Assembly (NCBI RefSeq): GCF_902833085.1
Contig: NZ_CADFEB010000016.1
Location: 1 to 64,000, forward strand
Reading direction: 5' to 3'
Source: Burkholderia ubonensis
GTDB lineage: Bacteria > Pseudomonadota > Gammaproteobacteria > Burkholderiales > Burkholderiaceae
Length of the DNA stretch: 64,000 nt
The notes below the pieces were generated by a model. That model saw only the letters and a list, made by a program, of their open reading frames with translations. It was not told the origin of the DNA and searched no databases. The first letter of the stretch is position 1. Each line of letters starts with the position of its first letter. Shown here piece by piece: positions 9,180 through 18,364 of this stretch. A program made the position numbers and the translations under genes.

Positions 9180-9910
9180 GGTGCGTCCCGCTGCCCCGGC
9201 GCGGCCAGCTTGTAGCCGCGTCCCCACACGGTGAGGATTCGCGCGGGCTCGGCCGGGTCCGCCTCGATCTTCGCGCGCAGCCGGTTGATGTGGGTGTTGA
9301 CCGTGTGCTCGTAGCCTTCGTGCTGGTAGCCCCACACCGCGTTCAGCAGGTCCATCCGCGAGAACACCTTGCCGGGATGCCGCGCGAAGAAATACAGCAG
9401 GTCGAACTCGCGCGGGGTCAGGTCGATGCGCACGCCGTCGACGCTCGCCTCGCGCGCGATCGGGTCGACCGACAGCCCCGCGACGTCGAGCGTGCCCGCG
9501 TCGACGCGCGAATCCCGCGCGAGCGCGTCGACGCGGCGCAGCAGCGCCTTGACCCGCGCGACCAGTTCGAGCACCGAGAACGGCTTCGCGAGATAGTCGT
9601 CGGCACCGAGTTCGAGACCGAGGATCCGGTGCACCTCGCTCGAGCGCGCGCTCGTGATGATGATCGGCGTGTAGCGCTGCATCCCGCGCGCGCGCCGGCA
9701 GATCTCGAGGCCGTCGACGCCCGGCAGCATCAGGTCGAGGATCAGCGCGTCCCAGTTGCCCTGCTCGAGCAGCCGCAGGCCCTCGGCGCCGTCCGCGCTG
9801 TGCACGACCTCGTAGCGCTCGTCGCGCAGGTGCAGGCTCAGCACGTCGGCGATGTCGGCGTCGTCCTCGACGATCAGGATGCGTTTCGGGTGGTCCTTCG
9901 GATGGTCCAT
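9176..9910 (-). CDS. OmpR-family response regulator
   Basis: A 244-residue regulator. The receiver domain has the acidic pair Asp16/Asp17, the phosphoacceptor Asp59 in LILDLMLPG and the conserved Lys in LAKPFS. The winged-helix domain has TPREFDLLYFF and NTHINRLRAKIE. The ATG at 9908-9910 (MDHPKDHPKR) was preferred over one 18 bp upstream because it begins closest to the receiver. It is the first gene of a two-gene operon with the sensor kinase, about 175 bp downstream of pyruvate carboxylase on the same strand. Confidence 0.92.
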   Translation of the reverse strand: MDHPKDHPKRILIVEDDADIADVLSLHLRDERYEVVHSADGAEGLRLLEQGNWDALILDLMLPGVDGLEICRRARGMQRYTPIIITSARSSEVHRILGLELGADDYLAKPFSVLELVARVKALLRRVDALARDSRVDAGTLDVAGLSVDPIAREASVDGVRIDLTPREFDLLYFFARHPGKVFSRMDLLNAVWGYQHEGYEHTVNTHINRLRAKIEADPAEPARILTVWGRGYKLAAPGQRDAP

Positions 9911-9989
9911 GTCGGAGCGGCGCCGCACGCGGCGCGTCGGGGTCTCGGTCGGGGTCGGATGGCGGCGGATGCCGCCCTGCCGCCATTGT

Positions 9990-10001
9990 GCAAAATTTTG
10001 C
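9990..10001. promoter_or_regulatory. 12-bp perfect palindrome upstream of the response regulator
   Basis: GCAAAATTTTGC is fully self-complementary and sits about 80 bp before the response-regulator start, in an AT-richer patch between it and pyc. It could be an autoregulatory site of the two-component system. This is inference only, since no tandem direct repeats typical of OmpR-type binding were seen. Confidence 0.3.
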
Positions 10002-10085
10002 GGCGGCGAGTGATCACAATTCGTTTAACTTTTAGTGTCACATGCGACGTGAGCCCGGCAACGGTCATGGAACGGTCAGCCGACC

Positions 10086-13000
10086 TTACCCCGCGCCCTT
10101 CAGTTCGATCAGCAGATCCTTCGCGGCGACCCGCTCGCCCGGCTTCACATGTACGGCCCCGATTTCGCAATCGCGCTCCGCCGCGATGTGCGTTTCCATC
10201 TTCATCGCCTCGAGCGCAATCAGCGTCGTGCCGGCCGTCACGCGCTGCCCCGGCTGCACGGCCACCGTCACCACCGAGCCCGGCATCGGCGCAGCGATAT
10301 GCAGCGGATTCGCCGGATCGGCACGCTGCAGACCATGACGCTCCTTGCCCGCCGGCACGACGCGCTTCTGCTCGACGAGCGCGGAACGCGACTGACCGTT
10401 CAGCTCGAACAGCACCTTCACGATGCCGTCCTGCGCATCGGCATGCTGCCCCTGCAGCGACACGAGCAGCGTCTTGCCCGGATCGATGTCGATCGCGACT
10501 TCCTCCTGCGGCTGCAGCCCGTACAGGAACGCCGGCGTCGGCACGACCGACGTGTCGCTGTAGGCGCGAACGTGAGCGTAATAGTCGACCGTCTGCTTCG
10601 GATACATCAAATAGGACGCGAGTTGCCGGTCGTCGAGCGGCCGCTCGCACGCGGCCTCGGCCCGCTCGCGTACCGCGTCGAGATCGACCGGCGGAATCTG
10701 GTCGCCGGGACGATACGGCGCAGGCGGTTCGCTCTTGAGCACCTTGCGCGACAACTCGGCCGGGAAGCCGTCGGGCGGGAAACCGAGTTCTCCCTTGAAC
10801 AGCGACACGACCGACTCGGGGAATGCGATGTCCTTGTCCGGATTGCGCACGTCGTCCACGCCAAGATCGTTCGCGACCATCATCAGCGCCATGTCGCCGA
10901 CCACCTTCGACGTCGGCGTGACCTTGACGATGTCGCCGAACAGCCGGTTCACGTCCGCATATGCGCGCGACACCTCGGTCCAGCGATGATCGATGCCGAG
11001 CGAGCGCGCCTGCTCGCGCAGGTTCGTGTACTGGCCGCCGGGCATCTCGTGACGGTAGACGTCGGCCGTGCCCGCGCGGATTTCCGATTCGAACGGTGCG
11101 TAATAGCGGCGCACGCCTTCCCAGTACATCGACGCTTCGTGCAGGCGGTCCTGATCCAGCCCGGAAGCGCGTTCGCCGCCGGCCAGCGCGGCCGCAATGC
11201 TCGACAGGTTCGGCTGCGACGTGAGCCCGCTCATCGCATCGAGCGCGCCGTCCACCGCATCGCAGCCCGCACCGACCGCCGCGAGCACCGACGCCGCGGC
11301 GATCCCGCTCGTGTCGTGCGTATGGAAATGCACGGGCAGCCCGGTTTCCTCCTTGAGCGCCTTCACGAGCGTCGCGACCGCCTGCGGGCGGCAGATGCCG
11401 GCCATGTCCTTGATGCCGAGCACGTGCACGCCGGCCCGCTGCAGTTCGCGTGCGATGCCGACGTAATACTTGAGGTCGTACTTCGAACGCGACGTGTCGA
11501 ACAGGTCGCCGGTGTAGCAGATCGCGCCTTCGCACAGCATCCCGCTCTCGCCGACCGCATCGATCGCCACGCGCATGTTGCGCACCCAGTTCAGCGAGTC
11601 GAACACGCGGAACACGTCGACGCCGGCGCGCGCGGCCTGCTGCACGAAGAAGCGCACGACGTTGTCCGCGTAGTTCGTATAGCCGACCGCGTTCGAGCCG
11701 CGCAGCAGCATCTGGAACAGGATGTTCGGCACGCGTTCGCGCAGCAGCGCGAGCCGCTCCCACGGGTCTTCCTTCAGGAAGCGCAGCGCGACGTCGAACG
11801 TCGCGCCGCCCCAGCATTCGAGCGAGAACAGCTGCGACAGCTCGCGTGCGTAGAACGGCGCGATCGGCAGCATGTCGGCCGTGCGCATGCGCGTCGCGAA
11901 CAGCGACTGGTGCGCGTCGCGCATCGTCGTGTCCGTCAGCAGCACCTGCTTCTGGTCGAGCATCCAGCTCGCGAATTTTTCGGGCCCGAGTTCGCGCAGT
12001 CGATCGCGCGTGCCGGCAGGAATCGCGACGGCCGTGTCGACCTTCGGCAGCACGGGTTTCGACAACGGCAATGCCGGCAGCGTGCGGCCGTTCATCTCGG
12101 CGTTGCCGTTCACGTTCAGCTCGCCGAGATAGCGCAGCAGCTTCGTCGCGCGGTCGCCGCGCTTCGCGAACTCGAGCAGTTGCGGCGTCTTGTCGATGAA
12201 GCGTGTCGTCACGTCGCCGGCGATGAACGACGGATGGTTGATCACGTTCTCGAGGAACTGCAGGTTCGACGTGACGCCGCGAATCCGGAACTCGCGCAGC
12301 GCGCGATCCATCCGATGAATCGACTCGGCGGCCGTCGGCGCCCAGGTCGTCACCTTGACGAGCAGCGAATCGTAGTACGGCGTGATCACCGCGCCGCCAT
12401 AGGCGGTGCCCGCATCGAGCCGCACGCCGAAGCCCGCTGCGCTGCGGTACGCCGTGAGCCGCCCGTAGTCGGGGAGGAAATCGTTCTCCGGGTCTTCGGT
12501 CGTGATCCGGCACTGCAGCGCGTTGCCGTTCAGCGGAATCGCGTGCTGTTCCGGCACGCCTGCCGCGCGCGCGGCGAGTGTGCCGTCGCCATCCATCGCG
12601 TCCTCGGCGAGCCCGATCCGTCCGCCTTCGGTGATGCGGATCTGCGCCTTCACGATATCGATCCCGGTGATCATCTCGGTCACCGTGTGCTCGACCTGGA
12701 TGCGCGGGTTCACCTCGATGAAGTAGAACCGGCCGGTGTCGGCATCCATCAGGAATTCGACCGTGCCCGCGTGCGTATAGCCGACGGCGCGCATCAGGCG
12801 CAGCGCGGATTCGCACAGCGCCTGTCGGCCCGCGTGATCGAGATACGGCGCCGGCGCGCGTTCGACCACCTTCTGGTTGCGCCGCTGCACCGTGCAATCG
12901 CGCTCGTACAAATGCACGACCGTGCCGTGCAGATCGCCGAGCACCTGCACCTCGACGTGCCGCGCGTTGCGCACGAGCTTCTCGACGTACACCTCGTCGT

Positions 13001-13604
13001 TGCCGAACGCGGCCAACGCTTCGCGGCGCGCGACCGGCAGCAGGGTTTCGAGGTCCTGAGCGCTTTCCAGCACGCGCATCCCGCGACCGCCGCCGCCCCA
13101 GCTCGCCTTCAGCATCAGCGGATAGCCGACTTCCGCGGCCAGCGCCCGGCACGCGTCGAGATCGTCCGGCAGCGGCGCCGTCGCGGGCATCACGGGCACG
13201 CCGGCCGCGATCGCCGCGTTGCGCGCGGCCACCTTGTTGCCGAGCGTGCGCATCACGTCGGGCGACGGGCCGATCCAGCGGATGCCGGCGTCGATCACCG
13301 CCTGCGCGAAATCCGGGTTCTCGGACAGGAAGCCGTAGCCTGGGTGAATCGCGTCGACTTTCGCCAGCCGCGCGACGCGCAGGATGTCGTCGATGTCGAG
13401 ATACGCCGCGAGCGGCTTCTTGCCCTCACCGATCAGGTAGCTCTCATCGGCCTTGAAGCGATGCAGCGCGAGGCGGTCCTCCTTCGAATACACCGCCACC
13501 GTGCGCATGTTCAGTTCGGCGGCGGCACGCATCACGCGGATCGAGATTTCCGAGCGGTTCGCGATCAGGATGGACTGAATGGGGGTAGGAGTCACGGCAG
13601 CCAT
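10086..13604 (-). CDS. pyc: Pyruvate carboxylase
   Basis: A 1172-residue single-chain, biotin-dependent enzyme that carboxylates pyruvate to oxaloacetate to refill the TCA cycle. Domains in order: biotin carboxylase (residues 1 to about 450, with GGGGRGM and EVNPRIQVEHTVTEM), carboxyltransferase (about 540-830, TDTTMRDAHQS metal-binding start and GIKDMAGICRP with the carboxylated-Lys region), the PYC/OADA allosteric-tetramerisation region, and a C-terminal biotinyl domain with EAMKME, in which Lys1135 would be biotinylated. The length matches alpha4-type pyruvate carboxylases (about 1150-1180). A long open frame on the opposite strand is a codon-bias shadow. Confidence 0.97.
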   Translation of the reverse strand: MAAVTPTPIQSILIANRSEISIRVMRAAAELNMRTVAVYSKEDRLALHRFKADESYLIGEGKKPLAAYLDIDDILRVARLAKVDAIHPGYGFLSENPDFAQAVIDAGIRWIGPSPDVMRTLGNKVAARNAAIAAGVPVMPATAPLPDDLDACRALAAEVGYPLMLKASWGGGGRGMRVLESAQDLETLLPVARREALAAFGNDEVYVEKLVRNARHVEVQVLGDLHGTVVHLYERDCTVQRRNQKVVERAPAPYLDHAGRQALCESALRLMRAVGYTHAGTVEFLMDADTGRFYFIEVNPRIQVEHTVTEMITGIDIVKAQIRITEGGRIGLAEDAMDGDGTLAARAAGVPEQHAIPLNGNALQCRITTEDPENDFLPDYGRLTAYRSAAGFGVRLDAGTAYGGAVITPYYDSLLVKVTTWAPTAAESIHRMDRALREFRIRGVTSNLQFLENVINHPSFIAGDVTTRFIDKTPQLLEFAKRGDRATKLLRYLGELNVNGNAEMNGRTLPALPLSKPVLPKVDTAVAIPAGTRDRLRELGPEKFASWMLDQKQVLLTDTTMRDAHQSLFATRMRTADMLPIAPFYARELSQLFSLECWGGATFDVALRFLKEDPWERLALLRERVPNILFQMLLRGSNAVGYTNYADNVVRFFVQQAARAGVDVFRVFDSLNWVRNMRVAIDAVGESGMLCEGAICYTGDLFDTSRSKYDLKYYVGIARELQRAGVHVLGIKDMAGICRPQAVATLVKALKEETGLPVHFHTHDTSGIAAASVLAAVGAGCDAVDGALDAMSGLTSQPNLSSIAAALAGGERASGLDQDRLHEASMYWEGVRRYYAPFESEIRAGTADVYRHEMPGGQYTNLREQARSLGIDHRWTEVSRAYADVNRLFGDIVKVTPTSKVVGDMALMMVANDLGVDDVRNPDKDIAFPESVVSLFKGELGFPPDGFPAELSRKVLKSEPPAPYRPGDQIPPVDLDAVRERAEAACERPLDDRQLASYLMYPKQTVDYYAHVRAYSDTSVVPTPAFLYGLQPQEEVAIDIDPGKTLLVSLQGQHADAQDGIVKVLFELNGQSRSALVEQKRVVPAGKERHGLQRADPANPLHIAAPMPGSVVTVAVQPGQRVTAGTTLIALEAMKMETHIAAERDCEIGAVHVKPGERVAAKDLLIELKGAG

Positions 13605-13915
13605 GAATCGTCAGTGTTGGATGAAACCGGTCGACGCGATCCGTCGGCCGCCGGCTTCGCTTGCCGGCCGGCACGCGAAACGCGCGTCGTCGTTCGCGGG
13701 CACTTCGTGTCCGCCTCAGGCTATCAGCATTCTCACCATGCCGACCGCGTGCCGCTATCGCGATCACGACGACGAACAGCATTCAACCGACTTGCCGATG
13801 CCGGAATGCGAGACCGACTGGTCGGTCGTCGATTAGGATCGAAACGCGACTGCAACGTGACGGAGCGAGCCCCGGATGTCGAAGAGATGCCGCATCCGGG
13901 GCATTCCCGGCGCGA
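13605..13915. other. Intergenic region between pyc and cupin gene
   Basis: No gene is supported in these 311 bp. They contain the pyc promoter side, a TetR-type palindrome at 13812-13827, and a 9-bp perfect stem (13870-13878 with 13893-13901) just past the cupin stop codon that lacks a T-tract. Confidence 0.4.
13812..13827. promoter_or_regulatory. TetR-type operator palindrome without a TetR gene nearby
   Basis: GACCGAC-TG-GTCGGTC is a perfect 7-2-7 inverted repeat of the form seen in many TetR/AcrR-family operators. No TetR gene lies within the surrounding 10 kb, so either the regulator acts from elsewhere or the site is left over from a lost gene. Confidence 0.45.
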
Positions 13916-14299
13916 TCAGGCGGCGCCAGTCAACGAGAATACGTAATACTTTCGCACCCGCTCGATCACTTCCCAGGTGCCCTTGAAGCCGGGCTCGATG
14001 ACGAACACGTCTCCGGCCGCCAGATGGATCGGCTCCCCGCCCTCCGGCGTCAGCACACAACGACCTTCGAGGAAGTGACAGTATTCCCAGTCCTGGTAGT
14101 CGACTTTCCAGACGCCCGGCGAGGATTCCCATATCCCCATCAGCTGCTTCTTGTCGGGTGACTCGTACCCGTTCAGCGTCACGGTATGCGGATCGCCACT
14201 GACCGGCGTACCCGGCCAGGGCGCGTCGATGATCGCTTCGGCGCGGGCTTCGCGATGCAGAAAAATATGCAGATCTTGTCTCAAGGTAGTGACTCTCAA
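13916..14299 (-). CDS. Cupin-domain protein (Cupin_3/DUF861)
   Basis: A 127-residue single cupin. The core GIWESSPGVWKVDY, then EYCHFLEGR, then GDVFVIEPGFKGTWEV is the characteristic Cupin_3 pattern shared with ureidoglycine aminohydrolase-like and EutQ-like domains. No enzyme activity can be assigned. The start appears to be a TTG at 14297-14299; no in-frame ATG precedes the cupin core, so the exact N-terminus is uncertain. The gene is monocistronic and divergent from the chemoreceptor. Confidence 0.8.
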   Translation of the reverse strand: MRVTTLRQDLHIFLHREARAEAIIDAPWPGTPVSGDPHTVTLNGYESPDKKQLMGIWESSPGVWKVDYQDWEYCHFLEGRCVLTPEGGEPIHLAAGDVFVIEPGFKGTWEVIERVRKYYVFSLTGAA

Positions 14300-14720
14300 G
14301 GATTCCGTATAAGTGAAAGCAATTTCCGGGAAGTGTCGTCGAGCACGCCGGACGACATGCGAAGATCAGACCACGAAGCGACGCCAATCACTACTGCTGA
14401 CGCGACATACTCCCTTCCCCTTACGACAACGCGTCGCTCCGCGAGACAAAAGCGGCTTGACCGGCTTGAAATCGGCGTTGGGCGATTGCCCTCGCCCACC
14501 ATCACGCGCTGCCGCGCTCTATCGCCGGAGCGACGCAATCTTTTATCGAAGCGACACCGCGAAGAACGCTGCGAAGAATCTACTGAAAATGTCGCCGGAT
14601 GGGCTCAAGTAAACATCGCGGAAGCCGACAACCGGCTCAATCGTTCCGTGCGGCCGGTGCCATTATTCGTGGTTCACGGGATCGTCTCTATGGATCATCT
14701 GAAGCAACGTAGAGGTCATC
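14300..14720. other. Intergenic region upstream of the chemoreceptor
   Basis: This 421-bp gap between divergent cupin and chemoreceptor genes has lower GC than its neighbours. Apart from the sigma-28 promoter at 14605-14631 and an AGAGGT ribosome binding site at 14711-14716, I see no gene in it. Confidence 0.4.
14605..14631 (+). promoter_or_regulatory. Sigma-28 (FliA) class promoter for the chemoreceptor gene
   Basis: TCAAGTAA, 11 bp, GCCGACAA closely matches the FliA consensus (TAAAGTTT, N11, GCCGATAA) with exact spacing. It lies 90 bp upstream of the methyl-accepting chemotaxis protein start, on the same strand. This fits chemoreceptors being late flagellar genes (established knowledge). 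Confidence 0.7.
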
Positions 14721-16613
14721 GTGAAACGCTCAACGTCTATCGCCTTCAAGTTCAGCGCAGTGTCCGGCGCTGCCCTGGGTATTACCGTCGTCATGTTGAC
14801 TACATTGGGTGCGATTAACGTACGCCGCCAGGCGGTCGACGCTTTCGAGCAGGCAAGTCGGGCCAGAATCGGCCAAGCTGACGAATCGCTCGACACGAAC
14901 TTCCGGGAAGTCGAGCAAAACCTGACATACCTGTCGAAAACGGTGCAGTTGCAGGCCGCCGATCAAAGCATCACCGATTATCTGAAACATGGAGGTCCGA
15001 TGACGCCGGACGCGAACGGCGAAGTCGAAAAATCTATCTTTGGACTGCTTAAGCAATTCGGTGATGCGCATCCGAACATGCGCTACCTTGATATCGGCAC
15101 TCGCTGGGGTGGATATGTTCAATGGCCACCGGAAAACCTCAACGGAGATCACTACGATCCGCGAGTCAGGCCATGGTACAGGCTCGCGATGACGTCCCCG
15201 GAGCAGGTTGTACGTCCTGATCCCTACCTTAGCGCGGCCGGTGGAGGCGGCGCGATCATCTCGTTCGCTCGTGCGGTGAAGAATGGCCAGGGCGAGGTCA
15301 TCGGTGCTCTGGAAGGAGACATTTCACTCGACGGTTTCGCCCGCCTCACGAGCGGCATTCGATTTGGCGACACCGGATATCTGATCGTTACGGACAACCG
15401 CGGGAAGCTGCTCATCGACCCACGTGAGAAGTCGCACGAGTTCCGGGATATCAAAGGCATCGGCCCCGGATACGAGCAACTGGCAATGGCGAAGGACGGC
15501 CTCGTCAGCATCGACATGAACGGCGTCTCCTATCGCTCATACGTGTACACGTCACCGCGAAATGGCTGGAAATACTACGCGCTTGTACCCGAGTCGGAAA
15601 TGATGGCCGCGGCAAACCGGCTGACGATCATGCTGATTTCAACCGGTCTGTTGGTTCTGGCCATCGCGTTACTCATCATGACCGCGCTTGGGCGAAGAAT
15701 GACCAATCCGATTCGCAATCTCGCGGCATCCATGTACGAAATCGCCGCCGGCGACGGCGATATGACGCGACGTCTGCCGCTCGTCAGCAACGACGAAGTG
15801 GGCCATCTTGCAGGACAATTCAACCGCTTCGTTGAAAAGCTGCACGGCGTACTGGTGAAGGTGATGTCCGCCAGCCATCATTTCGAGCTGGCCGCCAGTG
15901 AGGTGTCGGCCGGCAATCTCGACCTGTCGGCCCGCACGGAGCAGCAAGCGGCGTCCATCCAGCAAACGGCCGCCAGCATGGAGGAATTGGCATCGACGGT
16001 GCGCGGCACGGCCGACCTGGCGATGAACGCGAACGAGATCGCTTCGGGCATGGTGGAAGCGGCGCGACGCGGCAACGAGGCCGTTGCGACCGCCGTGCAG
16101 ACGATGGAAAATGCCGTCGAACAATCGGGCCGCATTGTCGGAATCGTCGGCATGATCGAGGGAATCGCGTTTCAGACCAACATCCTTGCGCTGAACGCCG
16201 CGGTCGAGTCCGCGCGAGCCGGAGAAAGCGGCCGAGGATTCGCCGTGGTCGCCGCGGAGGTGCGCAGCCTCGCGCAACGGTCGACAGGCGCCGCGAAAGA
16301 GATCAAGGCATTACTGGAAGCATCCGTCGGAAACGTGCATGCGGGCGCCGCGGAAGTCACGCTCGCGGGAAAGACCATCGCGGAATTGACCAACGCGATC
16401 TCCGGCGTCGCGACCATCACGACCGAAATCGCGACGTCGGCGCGCGAGCAGAGCCGCGCAATCGACGAGGTCAATCAAGCCGTTTCCCTGATGGATCAGT
16501 CCACCCAGCAGAATGCGGCGCTGGTCGAGGAAATTACAGCCGCGTCCGATTCCCTCCGATCGCAAAGCAGAAACCTTCATACCACGGTCGAGTTCTTCAA
16601 GCTCGGAGCGTAA
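14721..16613 (+). CDS. Methyl-accepting chemotaxis protein with Cache sensor domain
   Basis: A 630-residue chemoreceptor. It has TM1 at about residues 9-33, a periplasmic double-Cache-like sensor domain (about 40-285, with DPRVRPWYR and GDTGYLIVTDNRGKLL), TM2 at about 296-320, HAMP (to about 375), and a signalling domain with the conserved hairpin tip GIAFQTNILALNAAVESARA at residues 481-500. It ends VEFFKLGA, without a CheR-binding pentapeptide. The start is a GTG at 14721 preceded by AGAGGT. The ligand is unknown; double-Cache receptors often sense amino acids, organic acids or amines. It is transcribed alone from a FliA-type promoter. Confidence 0.93.
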   Translation: MKRSTSIAFKFSAVSGAALGITVVMLTTLGAINVRRQAVDAFEQASRARIGQADESLDTNFREVEQNLTYLSKTVQLQAADQSITDYLKHGGPMTPDANGEVEKSIFGLLKQFGDAHPNMRYLDIGTRWGGYVQWPPENLNGDHYDPRVRPWYRLAMTSPEQVVRPDPYLSAAGGGGAIISFARAVKNGQGEVIGALEGDISLDGFARLTSGIRFGDTGYLIVTDNRGKLLIDPREKSHEFRDIKGIGPGYEQLAMAKDGLVSIDMNGVSYRSYVYTSPRNGWKYYALVPESEMMAAANRLTIMLISTGLLVLAIALLIMTALGRRMTNPIRNLAASMYEIAAGDGDMTRRLPLVSNDEVGHLAGQFNRFVEKLHGVLVKVMSASHHFELAASEVSAGNLDLSARTEQQAASIQQTAASMEELASTVRGTADLAMNANEIASGMVEAARRGNEAVATAVQTMENAVEQSGRIVGIVGMIEGIAFQTNILALNAAVESARAGESGRGFAVVAAEVRSLAQRSTGAAKEIKALLEASVGNVHAGAAEVTLAGKTIAELTNAISGVATITTEIATSAREQSRAIDEVNQAVSLMDQSTQQNAALVEEITAASDSLRSQSRNLHTTVEFFKLGA

Positions 16614-16644
16614 ATCGCCGCGGCACTCGAACGCGTCGAGGTAA

Positions 16645-16664
16645 TGCGGCCTCACAGGGCCGCA
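16645..16664 (+). terminator. Short hairpin downstream of chemoreceptor gene
   Basis: TGCGGCC and GGCCGCA form a perfect 7-bp stem with a 6-nt loop, about 30 bp past the chemoreceptor stop. There is no T-run after it, so it is at best a weak or Rho-assisted terminator. Confidence 0.3.
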
Positions 16665-16835
16665 GAAGACTCGACATCCGGGGACTTTTACCGGCTTCAT
16701 TCAACAACCGGCGATCCGCGGACGGCGTGCGACCGGCACCGGGCGAACGTGCTCACGAAACTCATGCGAGCGGAGTGAGCGCGGCGGACTGCTCGAGCCG
16801 CCCGCGCCGCTCGCCGCGATCCGCCGCACCCGCCG

Positions 16836-17861
16836 TCACGGCTTGACGCCCTCGATCACGCTATGCGCGCCTTGCGTCGGATGAACGGCCGTCATCGACA
16901 GCCCGGCCGCCGCATAGAGCCGCCCGTACCCTTCGGCCGTGCGCCCGTGCCCGCCGGAACTCATGATCAGCATTTCGAGATCGTGCAGCTTCGCGAAATG
17001 CGGCTCGCCCGGCGGTGTGAGCACTGCCTCGACGAGCAGGAGCTTGCCGCCCGGGCGCATCGATTTCGCGCAGTTCGTCATGATCCGCGTCGCCTGCTCG
17101 TCGTCCCAGTCGCAGATCACGTGCTTCATCACGAAGACGTCTCCGTGCACGTCGATCGATTTGCTCGCGTCGCCCGCGACGACCTTCACCCGCCCGGTCA
17201 GCCCGTGCTTCGCGAAAAGCTGTCGCGCGCCTTCGCACGCGTGCGGCAGCTCGAAGAGCACGCCGTTCGCGTTCGGGTTCGCGAGCAGCAGCGTCGCAAG
17301 CAGAAAGCCGTGGCCGCCGCCCACGTCGACGATCGTGCGCGCTTGCGAAAAATCATAGGCGCGTGCCACCGCCGGCGATTCCAGTTCGCTGACGCTCGTC
17401 ATCGCGTCGTTGACGATCGCCGCGATCTCCGGATGCGCATCGATGTACGCGAAGCCCGGCCCGCCCACGACATGCTCGAACGCGCTGCGTCCGGTCTTGA
17501 CGCTGTACATCAGTTGCCCCCATGCCCGCCATCCGGTGTCCATCCCCGCGAGCCGCACGAAGCCGCGCATCGAGCCCGGCGCGTCGTGCCGCAGCGTGTC
17601 GCCGAGCGGGCTGTTGCGAAACCGCCGGCCCTCCTCCTCGACGAACACGCCGAGACTGCCGAGCGCGCGCAGCACGCGGTAAAGCGCCTCGGGGTGGGTG
17701 TCCGTCGCCGCGGCCAGCTCGTCCGCCGTCCGCTCCCGCTCCGCCAGCAGATCTGCAACGCCGAGCTCGGCGGCGACATAGAGCGCCTGCGCGTGCCACT
17801 TGCCGGTGACCATCTGCAGTATCGCGATATGCGGGGGCTGTCCCGCCTGCAATTCCGTCAT
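16836..17861 (-). CDS. SAM-dependent O-methyltransferase (biosynthetic type)
   Basis: A 341-residue class I methyltransferase of the plant/polyketide O-methyltransferase family. It has an N-terminal winged-helix dimerisation domain (ADLLAERERTADELAAATDTH region), the SAM-binding glycine loop DVGGGHGFLLATLL, and the LRPG-like SMRPGGKLLLVE strand. The catalytic-base segment is HVICDWDDEQ. The start at 17859-17861 has a strong AAAGGAG ribosome binding site. It is the last gene of the A-T-TE operon, 83 bp after the SnoaL-like gene, and would methylate a hydroxyl of the pathway product (inference). Confidence 0.88.
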   Translation of the reverse strand: MTELQAGQPPHIAILQMVTGKWHAQALYVAAELGVADLLAERERTADELAAATDTHPEALYRVLRALGSLGVFVEEEGRRFRNSPLGDTLRHDAPGSMRGFVRLAGMDTGWRAWGQLMYSVKTGRSAFEHVVGGPGFAYIDAHPEIAAIVNDAMTSVSELESPAVARAYDFSQARTIVDVGGGHGFLLATLLLANPNANGVLFELPHACEGARQLFAKHGLTGRVKVVAGDASKSIDVHGDVFVMKHVICDWDDEQATRIMTNCAKSMRPGGKLLLVEAVLTPPGEPHFAKLHDLEMLIMSSGGHGRTAEGYGRLYAAAGLSMTAVHPTQGAHSVIEGVKP

Positions 17862-17944
17862 CAGATTTCTCCTTTCGATCGATCGAAATACGAATGCGTA
17901 AGAATGCGTATGAATGCGGCCCGCCGCCGCGCGAGCCGGTACGG

Positions 17945-18340
17945 TCAGTCCGCGATCAGCCTGATCATCTCGGCCGTGTCGAAGTGATCCTCGAACGTGA
18001 TCGCCCGGCCGTTCTCGAACCGCCATACGTGCACGAACTTCAGCGTCGCGCTGCGCCCGTTGGCCGCGGTGACGCGGCGCGTGCCGAGCACGACGATCCG
18101 CTCGCCGGACTCGATGAACTCGTCCGGCGCGATCCGCATCTCGGCGATGTGCGTCGGCACGTGCCTGATGAACGCGATCACTTCGTCGTGGCCGCGCTTG
18201 GTTCCGCCGAGCCCGTACGGGCTCATGCCGTCCGGATGGGTCCAGCGCACGTCCGGCGCGAGCGCCGCGAGCACGCCGGGCAGGTCGCGACGGTGGAAGG
18301 CCTCGTATGAGTCGCGCACGGTCTGCATGTTGATCGACAT
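17945..18340 (-). CDS. SnoaL-like / NTF2-fold protein
   Basis: A 131-residue cone-shaped NTF2-superfamily protein. It opens with TVRDSYEAFHRRDLPGVLAALAPDV and carries HVWRFENGRAITFEDHFDTA near the end, the usual SnoaL-like pattern. Members include cyclases, isomerases and hydratases of secondary metabolism as well as proteins of unknown role, so a specific activity is not assigned. An AGGAG ribosome binding site precedes the ATG. It sits third in the A-T-TE operon, 24 bp after the epimerase-like gene. Confidence 0.8.
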   Translation of the reverse strand: MSINMQTVRDSYEAFHRRDLPGVLAALAPDVRWTHPDGMSPYGLGGTKRGHDEVIAFIRHVPTHIAEMRIAPDEFIESGERIVVLGTRRVTAANGRSATLKFVHVWRFENGRAITFEDHFDTAEMIRLIAD

Positions 18341-18364
18341 GGCAAATAGCTCCTGTCTCGCGCG

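Noticed and set aside
13870..13901. 9-bp perfect stem with a 14-nt loop as intrinsic terminator of the cupin gene
   Set aside because: No T-run follows on either strand and the loop is long, so it was not listed as a terminator.
10149..13946. Very long open frame on the plus strand opposite pyruvate carboxylase
   Set aside because: Arg/His/Asp-rich translation with no domain; it mirrors the third-position GC of pyc on the other strand.
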